Source of the DNA: Kordia sp.
Lineage (GTDB): Bacteria > Bacteroidota > Bacteroidia > Flavobacteriales > Flavobacteriaceae
DNA: 64,000 nt
Assembly (NCBI GenBank): GCA_002733415.1
Contig: NVVR01000001.1
Span: 296,448 to 360,447, forward strand
Reading direction: 5' to 3'
Part shown: one piece after another, positions 55,903 to 64,000 of the stretch
Position numbering within the stretch: the stretch's first letter is position 1
How the letters are laid out: every line of letters starts with the position of its first letter
Notes under the pieces: model-generated
Told to the model about the DNA's origin: nothing
The model's input: the letters and a program-made list of their open reading frames with translations, nothing else
Database searches by the model: none
Made by a program: the position numbers and the translations under genes

Positions 55903-56499
55903 ATGATATATTCATTCAAAGGATTTATTCCTGTAGTTCATGAAAGTAGTTTTGTACATCCATTAGCTGCGGTTATAGGAAATGTTATTATTGGAAAAAA
56001 CTGCTATATAGGGCCTGGTGCTGCTATACGTGGTGATTGGGGAGAAATAATCTTAGAAGACGGAGTAAACGTACAAGAAAATTGTACGGTACATATGTTT
56101 CCTGGTAAATCAATTACTTTAAAAGAATCAGCACATGTAGGTCATGGCGCTATTATTCATGGCGCTAACATAGGTAGGAACTGCATGATAGGGATGAATT
56201 CCGTAATTATGGACGATGCCGTCATTGGCGATGAGTGTATTGTTGGTGCTATGGCATTTGTAAAAGCAAATACTGTTTTTGAAAAGCGTCAGTTAATAGT
56301 TGGTAATCCTGCTAAAGCAATCAAAGAAGTCTCAGAAGAGATGATTGGATGGAAAACTAAAGGGACGAAATTGTATCAAACTTTACCAGCTGATTGTCAT
56401 GAAACAATGAAAGTTGTAGAGCCATTGAGAGAGATACCTAAAGACAGACCAAAACAAGAAGATTTTTATAAAACACTAAATGAGTTTTTGAAAAAATAA
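55903..56499 (+). CDS. paaY: Left-handed beta-helix acyltransferase-like protein PaaY
   Basis: The ATG at 55903 (MIYSFKGFIPVVHESSFVHP) is chosen because the frame upstream is repeat sequence. The 198-residue protein is built of hexapeptide repeats (AAVIGNVIIGKNCYIGPGAAIRGDWG) with gamma-carbonic-anhydrase-like His residues in HVGHGAIIHG. PaaY in other bacteria hydrolyses inhibitory CoA by-products of the pathway. It is the last paa gene in this window. Confidence 0.9.
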   Translation: MIYSFKGFIPVVHESSFVHPLAAVIGNVIIGKNCYIGPGAAIRGDWGEIILEDGVNVQENCTVHMFPGKSITLKESAHVGHGAIIHGANIGRNCMIGMNSVIMDDAVIGDECIVGAMAFVKANTVFEKRQLIVGNPAKAIKEVSEEMIGWKTKGTKLYQTLPADCHETMKVVEPLREIPKDRPKQEDFYKTLNEFLKK

Positions 56500-56500
56500 T

Positions 56501-57175
56501 ATGAAGGTTAGTATTCCATCTTTTTTGTTATCTGCATTTGTACTCTTTTTGTTGTGGTTAAATATATATGCTTATTTTACTTTTTTTGAAATATCTCACA
56601 TAGAAGAGTTTCCAAATAAGAAAACAATAGGGTTTTTAATACTTTATTTAATAGGGCCAATAACTCTTTTTTTCTTAGCAAAACACTTTAAAATTTTTAT
56701 ACTAAAGAAAAATAGGATAAAAATAATTTATCCATTAAAGCTTAAAATAATTAGTTATAATTATTCAGATGTTTTAAAAGTAAATTGGGAAATATACTCA
56801 GGTAGTAGGAGTGCTGATTATTTGTGTTTAAATGTTTTTTTGAAGGATGGAAAAGAGTATTTTTTGTCTGACTTAGAATATGAAAATTTTTCAGTTATAG
56901 AAAAAGAAATATTGAAAAATATAAAAAAGAAACCTTCGTTGGTAAAACGAAATAAACTTAAAGTAGGACAGGCAAAATCAAATTTATTTTACTGTGTTTT
57001 AGGACTTGTTATGAGTGGAGTATTTTTTATTCCTCGATTGAATAATATTAAAAATGACTTTAATGGTAAATTTTCTTATTTATCGATAATACCCTTTTTA
57101 ATATTTATAAGAATAGTAATTCATACTTTTAATTACATATCTATAATTAGAAAATCAAAAAACAATGATGCCTAA
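56501..57175 (+). CDS. Membrane protein of unknown function
   Basis: This 224-residue, Lys- and Ile-rich protein has two N-terminal hydrophobic helices, a central soluble part with a PH-like strand pattern (KIIYPLKLKIISYNYSDVLKVNWEIYS), and two more helices near the C-terminus. No motif points to a function. It begins one base after paaY and overlaps the following acetyltransferase gene by 11 bases, so translation may be coupled. Confidence 0.7.
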   Translation: MKVSIPSFLLSAFVLFLLWLNIYAYFTFFEISHIEEFPNKKTIGFLILYLIGPITLFFLAKHFKIFILKKNRIKIIYPLKLKIISYNYSDVLKVNWEIYSGSRSADYLCLNVFLKDGKEYFLSDLEYENFSVIEKEILKNIKKKPSLVKRNKLKVGQAKSNLFYCVLGLVMSGVFFIPRLNNIKNDFNGKFSYLSIIPFLIFIRIVIHTFNYISIIRKSKNNDA

Positions 57176-57707
57176 TCAACCAATAGAAACCGAACGTCTC
57201 ATCTTAAGAGAAGTACTTACTACTGATGTAGAAGGAATGTTTGAGTTAGATTCCAACCCTGAAGTACATAAGCATTTGGGAAATAAACCTATTACAACCA
57301 AAGAGCAAGCTGTAAAAGGGATTGAATTTCTTCAACAACAATACAAAGAAAGAGGAATTGCTAGGTGGGCAGTTATACACAAGGAAACTAATGAGTTTAT
57401 GGGTTGGTCTGGTATTAAATACCTTAACGAGTCTGAGCAAATGAATGGGGTTTATAATATATATGAGTTAGGGTACCGTTTTATTCCTAAGTTTTGGGGT
57501 AAAGGCTATGCAACTGAAGCAGCTAAAGCATGGGTAGATTATATATTTAAAGAAACAAACGTAAAAACCTTATATGCAGCTGCTGATAGCCCTAATAAAG
57601 GTTCTGTGAACGTATTGCAAAAAATTGGTTTTGAAATTACTGGAGAGTTTGTTTTTGAGTGGGAAGGCACAAAATCAGATTGTTATTGGCTTGAACAACA
57701 TAAGTAA
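57165..57707 (+). CDS. GNAT-family N-acetyltransferase (RimJ/RimL-like)
   Basis: This 180-residue protein has the opening IETERLILREVLTTDVEGMF and the acetyl-CoA loop in YRFIPKFWGKGYATEAAKAW. Such enzymes acetylate ribosomal-protein N-termini or small amines. Its start overlaps the previous gene, and its stop shares a base with the next start (TAATG), so the three genes form one tight unit. Confidence 0.9.
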   Translation: MMPNQPIETERLILREVLTTDVEGMFELDSNPEVHKHLGNKPITTKEQAVKGIEFLQQQYKERGIARWAVIHKETNEFMGWSGIKYLNESEQMNGVYNIYELGYRFIPKFWGKGYATEAAKAWVDYIFKETNVKTLYAAADSPNKGSVNVLQKIGFEITGEFVFEWEGTKSDCYWLEQHK

Positions 57708-58273
57708 TGACATTAGCTGACTTACAATTCGATATAGAAAAGGTAAATCATAGTATGGCTTCACGTGCTGAAGCTGTAGATTTAGTGATGCATAATTTAG
57801 AAATATTGCCAGAGTTAATAGAGAAGGCTTTTAGTGATGATAAAAATCATTTTAAATACTGTTGGTGGTTGGAGTTTTTAAATCGTCAGCATATTGAAAT
57901 ATTATGTCCGTATATAGATATAATATTAAACAAAGCGAATACATTAACTAATCAATCCGCAATTCGTCCTATAGCTAAAACTATAGAAACTTTTGTATTG
58001 AATTACTATTCTAGGATGCCAAATGAGATTGTTCAAACGATGATGTCTTCGGAAATAAAAGAGAAAATGGTGGGTTGTGCTTTTGAGTGGTTGATAAATG
58101 ATCAATTAAAAGTAGCCGCTAGAGCTTATTCTATGACAAGTTTATTTCATTTAGGAAAAGATGTAAATTGGGTACATCCGGAACTTAGACTAGTAATTGA
58201 ACAAAGTTATGCAACCGAAAGTGTAGCCTATCAAGCAAGGGCAAGAATGATATTAAAGAAGTTGAAAAAGTAA
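57707..58273 (+). CDS. All-helical protein of unknown function
   Basis: This 188-residue protein is predicted to be all alpha-helical, with HEAT-like paired helices (YCWWLEFLNRQHIEILCPYIDIIL; VAARAYSMTSLFHLGK). I recall similar Flavobacteriia proteins annotated as adenylosuccinate lyase, but no lyase signature is present here and that label is not supported. It overlaps the acetyltransferase stop by one base. Confidence 0.7.
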   Translation: MTLADLQFDIEKVNHSMASRAEAVDLVMHNLEILPELIEKAFSDDKNHFKYCWWLEFLNRQHIEILCPYIDIILNKANTLTNQSAIRPIAKTIETFVLNYYSRMPNEIVQTMMSSEIKEKMVGCAFEWLINDQLKVAARAYSMTSLFHLGKDVNWVHPELRLVIEQSYATESVAYQARARMILKKLKK

Positions 58274-58316
58274 AATCTTTTTACCGATATTTGCACTTAG
58301 AAATAGTACGATAAAA

Positions 58317-59090
58317 ATGATAAAGTATATTCTTGACAAGTTAGATCCTTTAAGGAAGGAATTAGTCAATCACCCATTATATAAAGAAGTTAAAACAGAA
58401 GAGGATATACAGTTGTTTGCCCAACAACATGTATTTGCCGTTTGGGATTTTATGTCTTTATTAAAAGCATTACAACTTCATTTAACTTGTGTGAGTTTAC
58501 CGTGGACTCCATCATCAAACCCAACTACCAGACGTTTTATTAATGAAATTGTTTTTGGAGAAGAAAGTGATGTTGATCAACATGGTGTAACCATGAGTCA
58601 TTACGAAATGTATTTAGAGGCTATGCAACAAATAGGAGCAGATACTTCAGAGATGAATCTTTTTTGTAATTTAATACAAGAGGAGAATAATATAGCACAA
58701 GCATTTCAGCAAATAAATACTTCAGAAGCAGTGCAAGAATTTGTGGAGTTTACTTTTGAGGTAATAGCTACTCAAAAACCTCACATAATAGCTGCAGTAT
58801 TTACCTTTGGGAGAGAAGATTTAATTCCTGATATGTTTATTGAAATTGTAAAAGGATTAAATACGTATTCAAAAATTGATAAGTTGGTTTATTATCTGGA
58901 GCGCCATATTGAATTAGATGGTGATGAACATGGCCCTATTAGTTTAAAAATGGTTGAAGAGTTGTGTGGTAAGGATCAAGCCAAATGGGATGAAGCCTTA
59001 GTATATAGTAAGAAAGCGTTGCAACATAGAATAGCCTTATGGAATAGTATCGCTTCAGCTATTAAAGAACAAAAAAGAGTTTTAGTATAA
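58317..59090 (+). CDS. DUF3050 family protein, haem-oxygenase-like fold
   Basis: This 257-residue helical protein has the DUF3050 pattern: FAQQHVFAVWDFMSLLKALQ near residue 35, RRFINEIVFGEESD, and the late ERHIELDGDEHGPISLKMVEEL. The His/Glu/Asp spacing is compatible with a metal site of a haem-oxygenase-like diiron fold, which is inference. No function is established for the family. Confidence 0.85.
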   Translation: MIKYILDKLDPLRKELVNHPLYKEVKTEEDIQLFAQQHVFAVWDFMSLLKALQLHLTCVSLPWTPSSNPTTRRFINEIVFGEESDVDQHGVTMSHYEMYLEAMQQIGADTSEMNLFCNLIQEENNIAQAFQQINTSEAVQEFVEFTFEVIATQKPHIIAAVFTFGREDLIPDMFIEIVKGLNTYSKIDKLVYYLERHIELDGDEHGPISLKMVEELCGKDQAKWDEALVYSKKALQHRIALWNSIASAIKEQKRVLV

Positions 59091-59092
59091 AA

Positions 59093-59575
59093 TTACTGAG
59101 CACTATCTAATAAGTGTGATAAATCCAATTGATTAGTTTGTTTGCTTGTAGAAAGTGTAATAAGACTTTGTACACTTCCTAAATAAGGGAGTAGGGTTAG
59201 CTTGGTAATGATAAACTTTTCATACGCTTCAATATCTTCTACTACTAATTTAAGAAGGTAGTCAAAATTTCCGCTTACTCGATGGCATTCTATAACTTCA
59301 GGGAAATCATTAATTTCTTTTACGAATTTTTCTAAGTAGCTTCTTGTATGACCTTGTAAAGTGATACCAATAAAAACAATCTGTTTGAGTCCGATTCTTT
59401 TCTGATTCAAAACTGCAACATATTTATCAATGTAGTTTTCTTTTTCTAATTTTTTGATACGCTCGAAAATAGGAGTAGTAGACAACCCTAAACTTTCTGA
59501 AATACTTTTTACTGTACGGTTTGAGTCTTCTTGTAAAAGTTTCAATATTTTATAATCAGTAGGGTCTAATTTCAT
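59093..59575 (-). CDS. Lrp/AsnC-family transcriptional regulator
   Basis: The protein has 160 residues with an N-terminal helix-turn-helix (ILKLLQEDSNRTVKSISESLGLSTTPIFERIKKLE) and a C-terminal RAM amino-acid-binding domain (GHTRSYLEKFVKEI; VSGNFDYLLKLVVED). It is divergent from the E2 gene of the branched-chain 2-oxoacid dehydrogenase. This position fits a BkdR-like role in sensing amino acids. The link is inferred from position. Confidence 0.93.
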   Translation of the reverse strand: MKLDPTDYKILKLLQEDSNRTVKSISESLGLSTTPIFERIKKLEKENYIDKYVAVLNQKRIGLKQIVFIGITLQGHTRSYLEKFVKEINDFPEVIECHRVSGNFDYLLKLVVEDIEAYEKFIITKLTLLPYLGSVQSLITLSTSKQTNQLDLSHLLDSAQ

Positions 59576-59744
59576 ACTAGCTGTTTTTTTGGTATAAAAG
59601 GGTAAAGCTCAAAAATAAAGAATAATATCATTTTAATTGAACTATTTATAGAATAAAATTCTACCATGAGTTCTGTGGGTAGGTTTTATAGGTTAATTTA
59701 AAGAGTTGTTTGTATCTTTATTCTTTTATATATTAAAACTTGAG

Positions 59745-61070
59745 ATGGCTACAATTGAATTGAAAATGCCCAAAATGGGAGAGAGTATTTCTGAAGCAAC
59801 AATTATTAATTGGTTGTTTCAAGTAGGTGATACTATAGATGCAGAGGAAACGATTTTAGAAGTTGCTACTGATAAAGTAGATTCTGAAGTACCATCGCCT
59901 TGTTCTGGAGTGATAAAACAGATTTTATTTCAACCAAATGATGTTGTAGCAGTAGGAACTGTAATGGCATTAATTGAAGCTGATGGAGATATTAAAATTA
60001 AGAATCAAGAATCAATAAGTAAGAAGCATAATAGTAAAGGAGTAAATTCTCTTACTAAGGGAGGCATGTCCACAGGACAGAGAGAGAAATCCTCTGATCA
60101 ACAATCAGCAATTATAAAGCATAAATCTGATCCTGATGCCTTTTTATCGCCTTTGGTAGTGAGTATTGCTCAGAAAGAAGGATTAACTATTGAAGAAGTA
60201 CAGCGTATTGTTGGTACTGGTACAGAAGGGCGTATACGAAAGAGCGATGTGATGAATTACGTTAGTAATAGAAAGTATGCATTACCAAGTCGTCCACAAG
60301 CTCCCGTTGCACAAGCTCCAAAATCTACTTATAATGCACCTCCAATTAAATTTGTAGAAGGACATGATACGGTGATTGAAATGGATAGAATGCGAAAGAT
60401 GATTGCCGATCATATGGTATATTCTAAGCATACATCTCCACACGTTACCGCATATATTGAAGTTGATGTGACTAATTTAGTAAATTGGAGAAATGAAAAT
60501 AAAATCAAGTTTCAAGAAAAATATAATGAGCGTTTAACGTTTACACCAATTTTTGTAGAGGCAGTGGCAAAATCAATAGAAGAATTCCCAGGAATTAACG
60601 CATCTATTGATGGCAATAAAATTATTCAATATAAAGATATAAACGTTGGTATGGCTACGGCTTTACCAAGTGGGAATTTAATTGTTCCAGTAGTTAAAAA
60701 TGCAAATACAAAAGATTTGTTAGGGATTGCGAAGGATGTAAATCATTTAGCAAATAGCTCAAGAAATAACTGTTTAAAACCAGAGGAAATACAAGGGAGT
60801 ACCTTTACAATATCTAATGTTGGAACTTTTGGAAGTTTAATGGGAACACCAATTATCAATCAACCAGAAGTTGCCATTTTAGCCATTGGAATTATAAAGA
60901 AGCGTGCTGAGGTGATGACGACTGAAAAAGGAGATGAACTTGCAATTAGGAGCATGATGTATTTATCACTGTCTTTTGATCATAGAGCAGTAGACGGATA
61001 TTTAGGAGGGTCGTTCTTACGTAAAGTAGGAGATTATTTAGAGCAATTTGACGCTCAAAGAGCGATTTAG
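59745..61070 (+). CDS. Dihydrolipoyl acyltransferase (E2) of a 2-oxoacid dehydrogenase, probably branched-chain type
   Basis: The ATG at 59745 (MATIELKMPKMGES) is chosen over an upstream start that lacks family residues. In 441 residues it has a lipoyl domain with Lys44 in VATDKVDSE, a peripheral subunit-binding domain (SPLVVSIAQKEGL ... GTGTEGRIRKSDV), and the catalytic domain ending SFDHRAVDGYLGG. The linker after the lipoyl domain contains a translated dispersed repeat (60045-60090; SLTKGGMSTGQREKS). The E1 gene follows, with a pentapeptide-repeat gene between them. Confidence 0.92.
   Translation: MATIELKMPKMGESISEATIINWLFQVGDTIDAEETILEVATDKVDSEVPSPCSGVIKQILFQPNDVVAVGTVMALIEADGDIKIKNQESISKKHNSKGVNSLTKGGMSTGQREKSSDQQSAIIKHKSDPDAFLSPLVVSIAQKEGLTIEEVQRIVGTGTEGRIRKSDVMNYVSNRKYALPSRPQAPVAQAPKSTYNAPPIKFVEGHDTVIEMDRMRKMIADHMVYSKHTSPHVTAYIEVDVTNLVNWRNENKIKFQEKYNERLTFTPIFVEAVAKSIEEFPGINASIDGNKIIQYKDINVGMATALPSGNLIVPVVKNANTKDLLGIAKDVNHLANSSRNNCLKPEEIQGSTFTISNVGTFGSLMGTPIINQPEVAILAIGIIKKRAEVMTTEKGDELAIRSMMYLSLSFDHRAVDGYLGGSFLRKVGDYLEQFDAQRAI
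60045..60090. repeat. CTCTCCC/GTCC-type repeat inside the E2 linker
   Basis: ATTCTCTTACTAAGGGAGGC followed by GTCCACAGGAC and AGAGAGAAAT matches the repeat in paaC at 45767 in layout and in its translated GQR core. The first stem is degraded; the second is intact. Confidence 0.6.
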
Positions 61071-61106
61071 AAGTTGTCATTTTTGTTTCAATTGAAAATA
61101 AAATAG

Positions 61107-61167
61107 ATTCCCATCATGTGGGAATTACAAACAGTAATTTAACAGTCATTCCCGTGGAGACGGGAAT
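61107..61167. repeat. Two ATTCCC-type hairpins between E2 and the pentapeptide gene
   Basis: ATTCCCA-TCATG-TGGGAAT (61107-61125) and ATTCCCGT-GGAG-ACGGGAAT (61148-61167) stand 22 bp apart. Confidence 0.65.
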
Positions 61168-61189
61168 CTGATAGCACGAAAAAAGAACA

Positions 61190-61759
61190 ATGAGCAACAT
61201 CATAGAAAACACAAATTTTGAAAAAGAAAACTATTCTCAAATAGCTTTGGCTAAAGGAGAATATGACAATTGTACGTTTTTAAACTGTGTGTTTTCTGAT
61301 TCAGATTTGTCTAATGTATCTTTTACAGAATGTAAGTTTCAAGATTGCGACTTGAGTAATGTCAATTTAAAGCACACTGTTTTAAATGATGTACATTTTC
61401 TAAACTGTAAGTTATTAGGATTACAATTTAATGATTGTAGTGATTTTTTGTTTTCGGTGTCATTTAATAAGTGCAATTTGAATTTAGCAACTTTCTATCA
61501 AGTGAAAGCTAAAGGAACAAAATTTGACACCTGTATATTACAAAAAGTAGATTTTACAGAAGCAGATGTAACTAATTCACTATTTAATAATTGTGATTTT
61601 AAAAGTGCAATTTTTGAAAGAACAATAGTGGAGAAATCAGATTTCAGGACTTCATATAATTATGCAATGGATCCTGAAAATAATAAAATTAAAAAAGCAA
61701 AATTCTCAATGCCTGAAGTGTTAGGATTATTGAGTAAATATAATATAGAAGTAAAATAA
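61190..61759 (+). CDS. Pentapeptide-repeat protein
   Basis: This 189-residue protein has repeated pentapeptides with Leu/Phe at the centre, such as CDLSNVNLKHTVLNDV and CDFKSAIFERTIVEKSDF, which would fold as a right-handed quadrilateral beta helix. It is cytoplasmic by lack of a signal. Members of this fold include gyrase-protecting Qnr-like proteins, but nothing here shows that role. It stands between the E2 and E1 genes. Confidence 0.88.
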   Translation: MSNIIENTNFEKENYSQIALAKGEYDNCTFLNCVFSDSDLSNVSFTECKFQDCDLSNVNLKHTVLNDVHFLNCKLLGLQFNDCSDFLFSVSFNKCNLNLATFYQVKAKGTKFDTCILQKVDFTEADVTNSLFNNCDFKSAIFERTIVEKSDFRTSYNYAMDPENNKIKKAKFSMPEVLGLLSKYNIEVK

Positions 61760-61802
61760 TAGTAACGGTTGTAGAAATACGATTATTGATTAAGAGATTA
61801 CT

Positions 61803-61901
61803 TGTCATTTCGACGATAGGAGAAATCTCATAAGAGTAAAAACATAGATGAGGTATTTTAAATAATCTTCACCTTAATCCTCTCTCTAAAGGGAGAAGAA
61901 G
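61803..61901. repeat. Mixed dispersed-repeat fragments before the E1 gene
   Basis: GTCATTTCGACGATAGGAGA at about 61803 repeats the unit at 46738-46760. AATCCTCTCTCTAAAGGGAGA at 61877-61897 resembles the first hairpin of the repeat in paaC. Confidence 0.45.
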
Positions 61902-61915
61902 TAAAAAATAATATC

Positions 61916-63075
61916 ATGGAAATGAAAGAAATGACGACACAGCAGCAAATATCTAAAGAAGTATTACAAAAAGGGTTCACTAACTTATGCACGGCAAAAG
62001 CAATGGCGACTTTGTATGAGGATAATTTTAAGTTAGTATCTAAATACGTACATGCGACTTCTAGAGGGCATGAGGCAATTCAAATTGCTTTAGGGATGCA
62101 GTTGTTGCCACAGGATTATGCATTTCCATATTATAGAGATGACGCTATGTTATTATCATTCGGATTGAAGCCTTATGACTTAATGTTGCAATTATTAGCT
62201 AAAAAAGACGATCCGTTTTCAGGAGGTAGAACCTATTATTGTCACCCAAGTTTAAATGATGCTGATAAACCTAAAATTCCACATCAGTCTTCAGCAACAG
62301 GTATGCAGGCAATTCCAGCAACTGGAGTTGCAATGGGGTTTTGGTATAAAGAAAATGTAGGAATTAAAAATATAAATGAAGCTATTCGTAAGAGTGAACA
62401 AGAAAACCCACCACTAGTAGTGTGTTCATTAGGAGACGCTTCTGTTACCGAAGGAGAAATATCAGAAGCTTTCCAAATGGCAGCTTTAAAACAATTGCCT
62501 ATTTTGTATTTGGTACAAGATAATGGTTGGGATATTTCCGCTAATGCTGAAGAAACAAGAGCTCAAGATGCTTTTGAGTACGCTAGAGGATTCAACGGTT
62601 TAGAAGCAATGACTATTGATGGAGCTAATTTTACGGAGTCGTATGAGGCAGTAGAAAAAGCATTAAAAATAATAAGAGAAGAACGCAGGCCAGTATTATT
62701 ACACGCTAAAGTTCCGTTATTAAATCACCATACTTCTGGTGTACGTATGGAATGGTATCGTGATGATTTAGAAGAAGCATTCTCTCGTGATCCGTACCCA
62801 GTTTTGAAACAACAGTTATTGGATGCTGGTTTTACTCAAAAAGAAGTAGACGTAATTGAAACGAAAGCTATTACTTTAGTGAAAACTGATTTTGAGAAAG
62901 CTTTATTAGCGGAAGATCCTACACCTGCCGATTTATTTACCCATGATTTTGCTCCTACACCAATTACTGAAGAAACTGGAGAAAGAGCTCCAGCTGACAA
63001 AGAAGAGGTCGTAATGGTTGATTGCGCATTATTTGCTGTCGAAGAAATTATGCGTGAGCATAAAGAGTGTTCGTT
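61916..63075 (+). CDS. 2-oxoacid dehydrogenase E1 component, alpha part and start of beta part, broken by the contig junction
   Basis: The first 340 or so residues are an E1 alpha subunit: TSRGHEAIQIALG, YRDDAMLLSFG and the thiamine-diphosphate motif region GDASVTEGEISEAFQMAAL with NGWDISAN. After a linker, VVMVDCALFAVEEIMREHKEC reads like the opening of the beta subunit. This matches the alpha/beta fusions of Bacteroidota, which run to roughly 650-690 residues. At about 63070 the sequence switches to unrelated GC-rich DNA and the frame soon closes at 63097. The truncation is attributed to the junction, not to gene loss. Confidence 0.85.
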
Positions 63076-63082
63076 GGCCGGG
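63066..63082. other. Junction between two unrelated genomes (probable assembly chimera)
   Basis: Left of this point the DNA is AT-rich with flavobacterial codons and lies mid-gene in E1. Right of it the DNA is GC-rich and lies mid-gene in a TPR protein on the opposite strand. Neither gene ends naturally. No transposase, integrase, tRNA or repeat marks the point. Confidence 0.8.
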
Positions 63083-63864
63083 TTCAATTCGAGGTAGCGA
63101 CCGTAGTACTCACGGGCGTTGTCATCGTCATCCCGAAGAGCCGACATGTATCCAGCCAACTCGAGCGCTTCCTGATGGAAGGGCTCGAGGGCCAAGACCT
63201 TCTCCATTTCCCCGAGCGATTCCGTGTAGTTGTCCTGCTCATACAGAATCCGTCCACGCAAATACCGAGTGGCGACGCCGTCGGGGTTGAGCACGAGCGC
63301 CTGGTCGCAGTTCCTAAGCGCATTCTCCCACTGCCGGCTGGCGTAGTAGTCTGCGCAGATGCCCTGGGCACGAATCTGCTGCACGTACCGGTCGAACTCG
63401 TTGAAGATGTGCTGAGCCGCAATCTCGTCGTCCTTCTCTCCCACCGTGACGTCGGAAACCGCGAACTGCTCGCTCGAGGCGATATCCCAGAAGACCACAT
63501 TCTTCAGCGCCCAGGACTTGTCGGGCAACTCGTCGTACTCGGCACACAAAGCGACCTGCGCCTCGATCTGCGAAGCGAGCTGTCGCGTCAGGATACAGTT
63601 CAGGTCCTGGATCTTAGTATCAAAGCGCTTGGCTTGATCCTTGATTTCCTTTTCTTCGATCGGCACGTGCGTCGCAAGCGTGTTGATGAGCTTGCGCAGC
63701 TCTTTCGACGCGTCCTTGCCGAAGTCATCATCCGCATCCCCCAGCGGCATGAAGTAGGGGATGAGGACGCGAAAGCGGCCCTGCGCTTGCGCATGAAGGG
63801 CCACCGGGCCCACGACCAGGGCCACGAGGACAAGGCTGAGTGACAGCTTCAGGGGTCGCACCAT
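63076..63864 (-). CDS. Exported TPR-repeat protein from a GC-rich bacterium, C-terminus lost
   Basis: The protein reads leftward from the ATG at 63864 with a signal peptide (LVLVALVVGPVALHAQAQG). A domain of about 120 residues follows (RFRVLIPYFMPLGDADDDFGK), then at least two TPR units (WENALRNCDQALVLNPDGV; YTESLGEMEKVLALEPFHQ) and the start of another (YYGRYLELNPANE). About 263 residues are visible before the junction. Codon use is strongly G/C at third positions, unlike the rest of the window. The composition and style recall Gemmatimonadota or similar, but the source is not certain. Confidence 0.75.
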
Positions 63865-64000
63865 GCTTCGTTCTCCTCGGGGTCTCCCCCAACTATTATC
63901 TGTCCATTATCTGTCCATCGAAACGGACTCGCCCGGACCGGGACGGGACGCTGTGAACCAGGACTACTAGATGTTTCCTGGCTGGACCGCGGGTCTCCCC
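63865..64000. other. GC-rich upstream region of the TPR gene
   Basis: No gene is seen in these 136 bases. An 11-base unit, ATTATCTGTCC, is repeated in tandem near 63894-63915, and GGTCTCCCC occurs both near 63880 and at the right end. Part of this must hold the promoter of the leftward TPR gene. Confidence 0.4.

Noticed and set aside
57707..58273. Adenylosuccinate lyase annotation for the helical protein
   Set aside because: At 188 residues it lacks the lyase signature and two of three domains; the label would be inherited error.
62836..63075. Continuation of the TPR gene into the AT-rich side
   Set aside because: Past about 63075 the frame is antisense to E1 and low in complexity; it exists only because of the chimeric join.
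63018..63843. Several long open frames on both strands of the GC-rich end
   Set aside because: GC-rich DNA opens all frames; only the minus-strand frame from 63864 has a signal peptide and TPR units.

Overview
Most of the window (1 to about 63070) is an AT-rich chromosome segment of a marine-type Flavobacteriaceae (Bacteroidota), something like Tenacibaculum; the genus is a guess. The signs are gldKLMN of the type IX secretion system (T9SS), a protease with a T9SS sorting tail, LytS/LytTR signalling, promoters of the TTG-N19-TAnnTTTG type, starts without Shine-Dalgarno sequences, and E1 alpha/beta and PaaZ architectures typical of the group. From about 63070 to the end the sequence turns abruptly GC-rich with different codon use and carries a TPR protein of an unrelated bacterium. 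The switch occurs inside the E1 gene and reads as an assembly chimera.

Layout. 1-4000: T9SS-exported M43 metalloprotease (cut by the window edge) and a LytS/LytTR two-component pair. 4200-11053: minus-strand housekeeping run miaB, sigma-54 activator, lptE, TPR protein, secG, groES, groEL. 11164-20646: membrane protein, topA, an arginase-fold protein with altered metal ligands, then gldK, gldL, gldM and gldN. 20843-29542: oxidoreductase, DUF983 protein, ABC-F ATPase, two tandem initiator tRNA units, a nuclease-like unknown, era, two tiny paralogous lipoproteins, an M90-type peptidase and der. 29696-40501: outer-membrane barrel protein, MerR, M23 peptidase, alaS, a decayed GxxExxY gene, a GSCFA protein and an array of three lipoproteins sharing one N-terminal cassette.

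40558-56499 is an aromatic catabolism island. Phenylalanine hydroxylase is divergent from a TetR-family (PaaR-like) regulator. The regulator is followed by an almost complete phenylacetate operon: paaE, A, B, C, D, G, H, I, J, Z, F and Y. No paaK ligase gene is present. Matching palindromes lie before the regulator and before paaE. Small genes unrelated to the pathway (four-helix-bundle, VOC, GIY-YIG) interrupt the operon. After small accessory genes, an Lrp regulator is divergent from lipoyl E2 and fused E1 genes of a branched-chain 2-oxoacid dehydrogenase.

The most unusual layer is repetitive. Short palindromic repeats of at least four families fill the gaps between genes. One AT-rich family occupies most gaps of the paa operon and usually ends at the next start codon. 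One copy is split by the four-helix-bundle gene. Other repeats have entered coding sequence: the paaC N-terminus, the E2 linker and the GSCFA protein.
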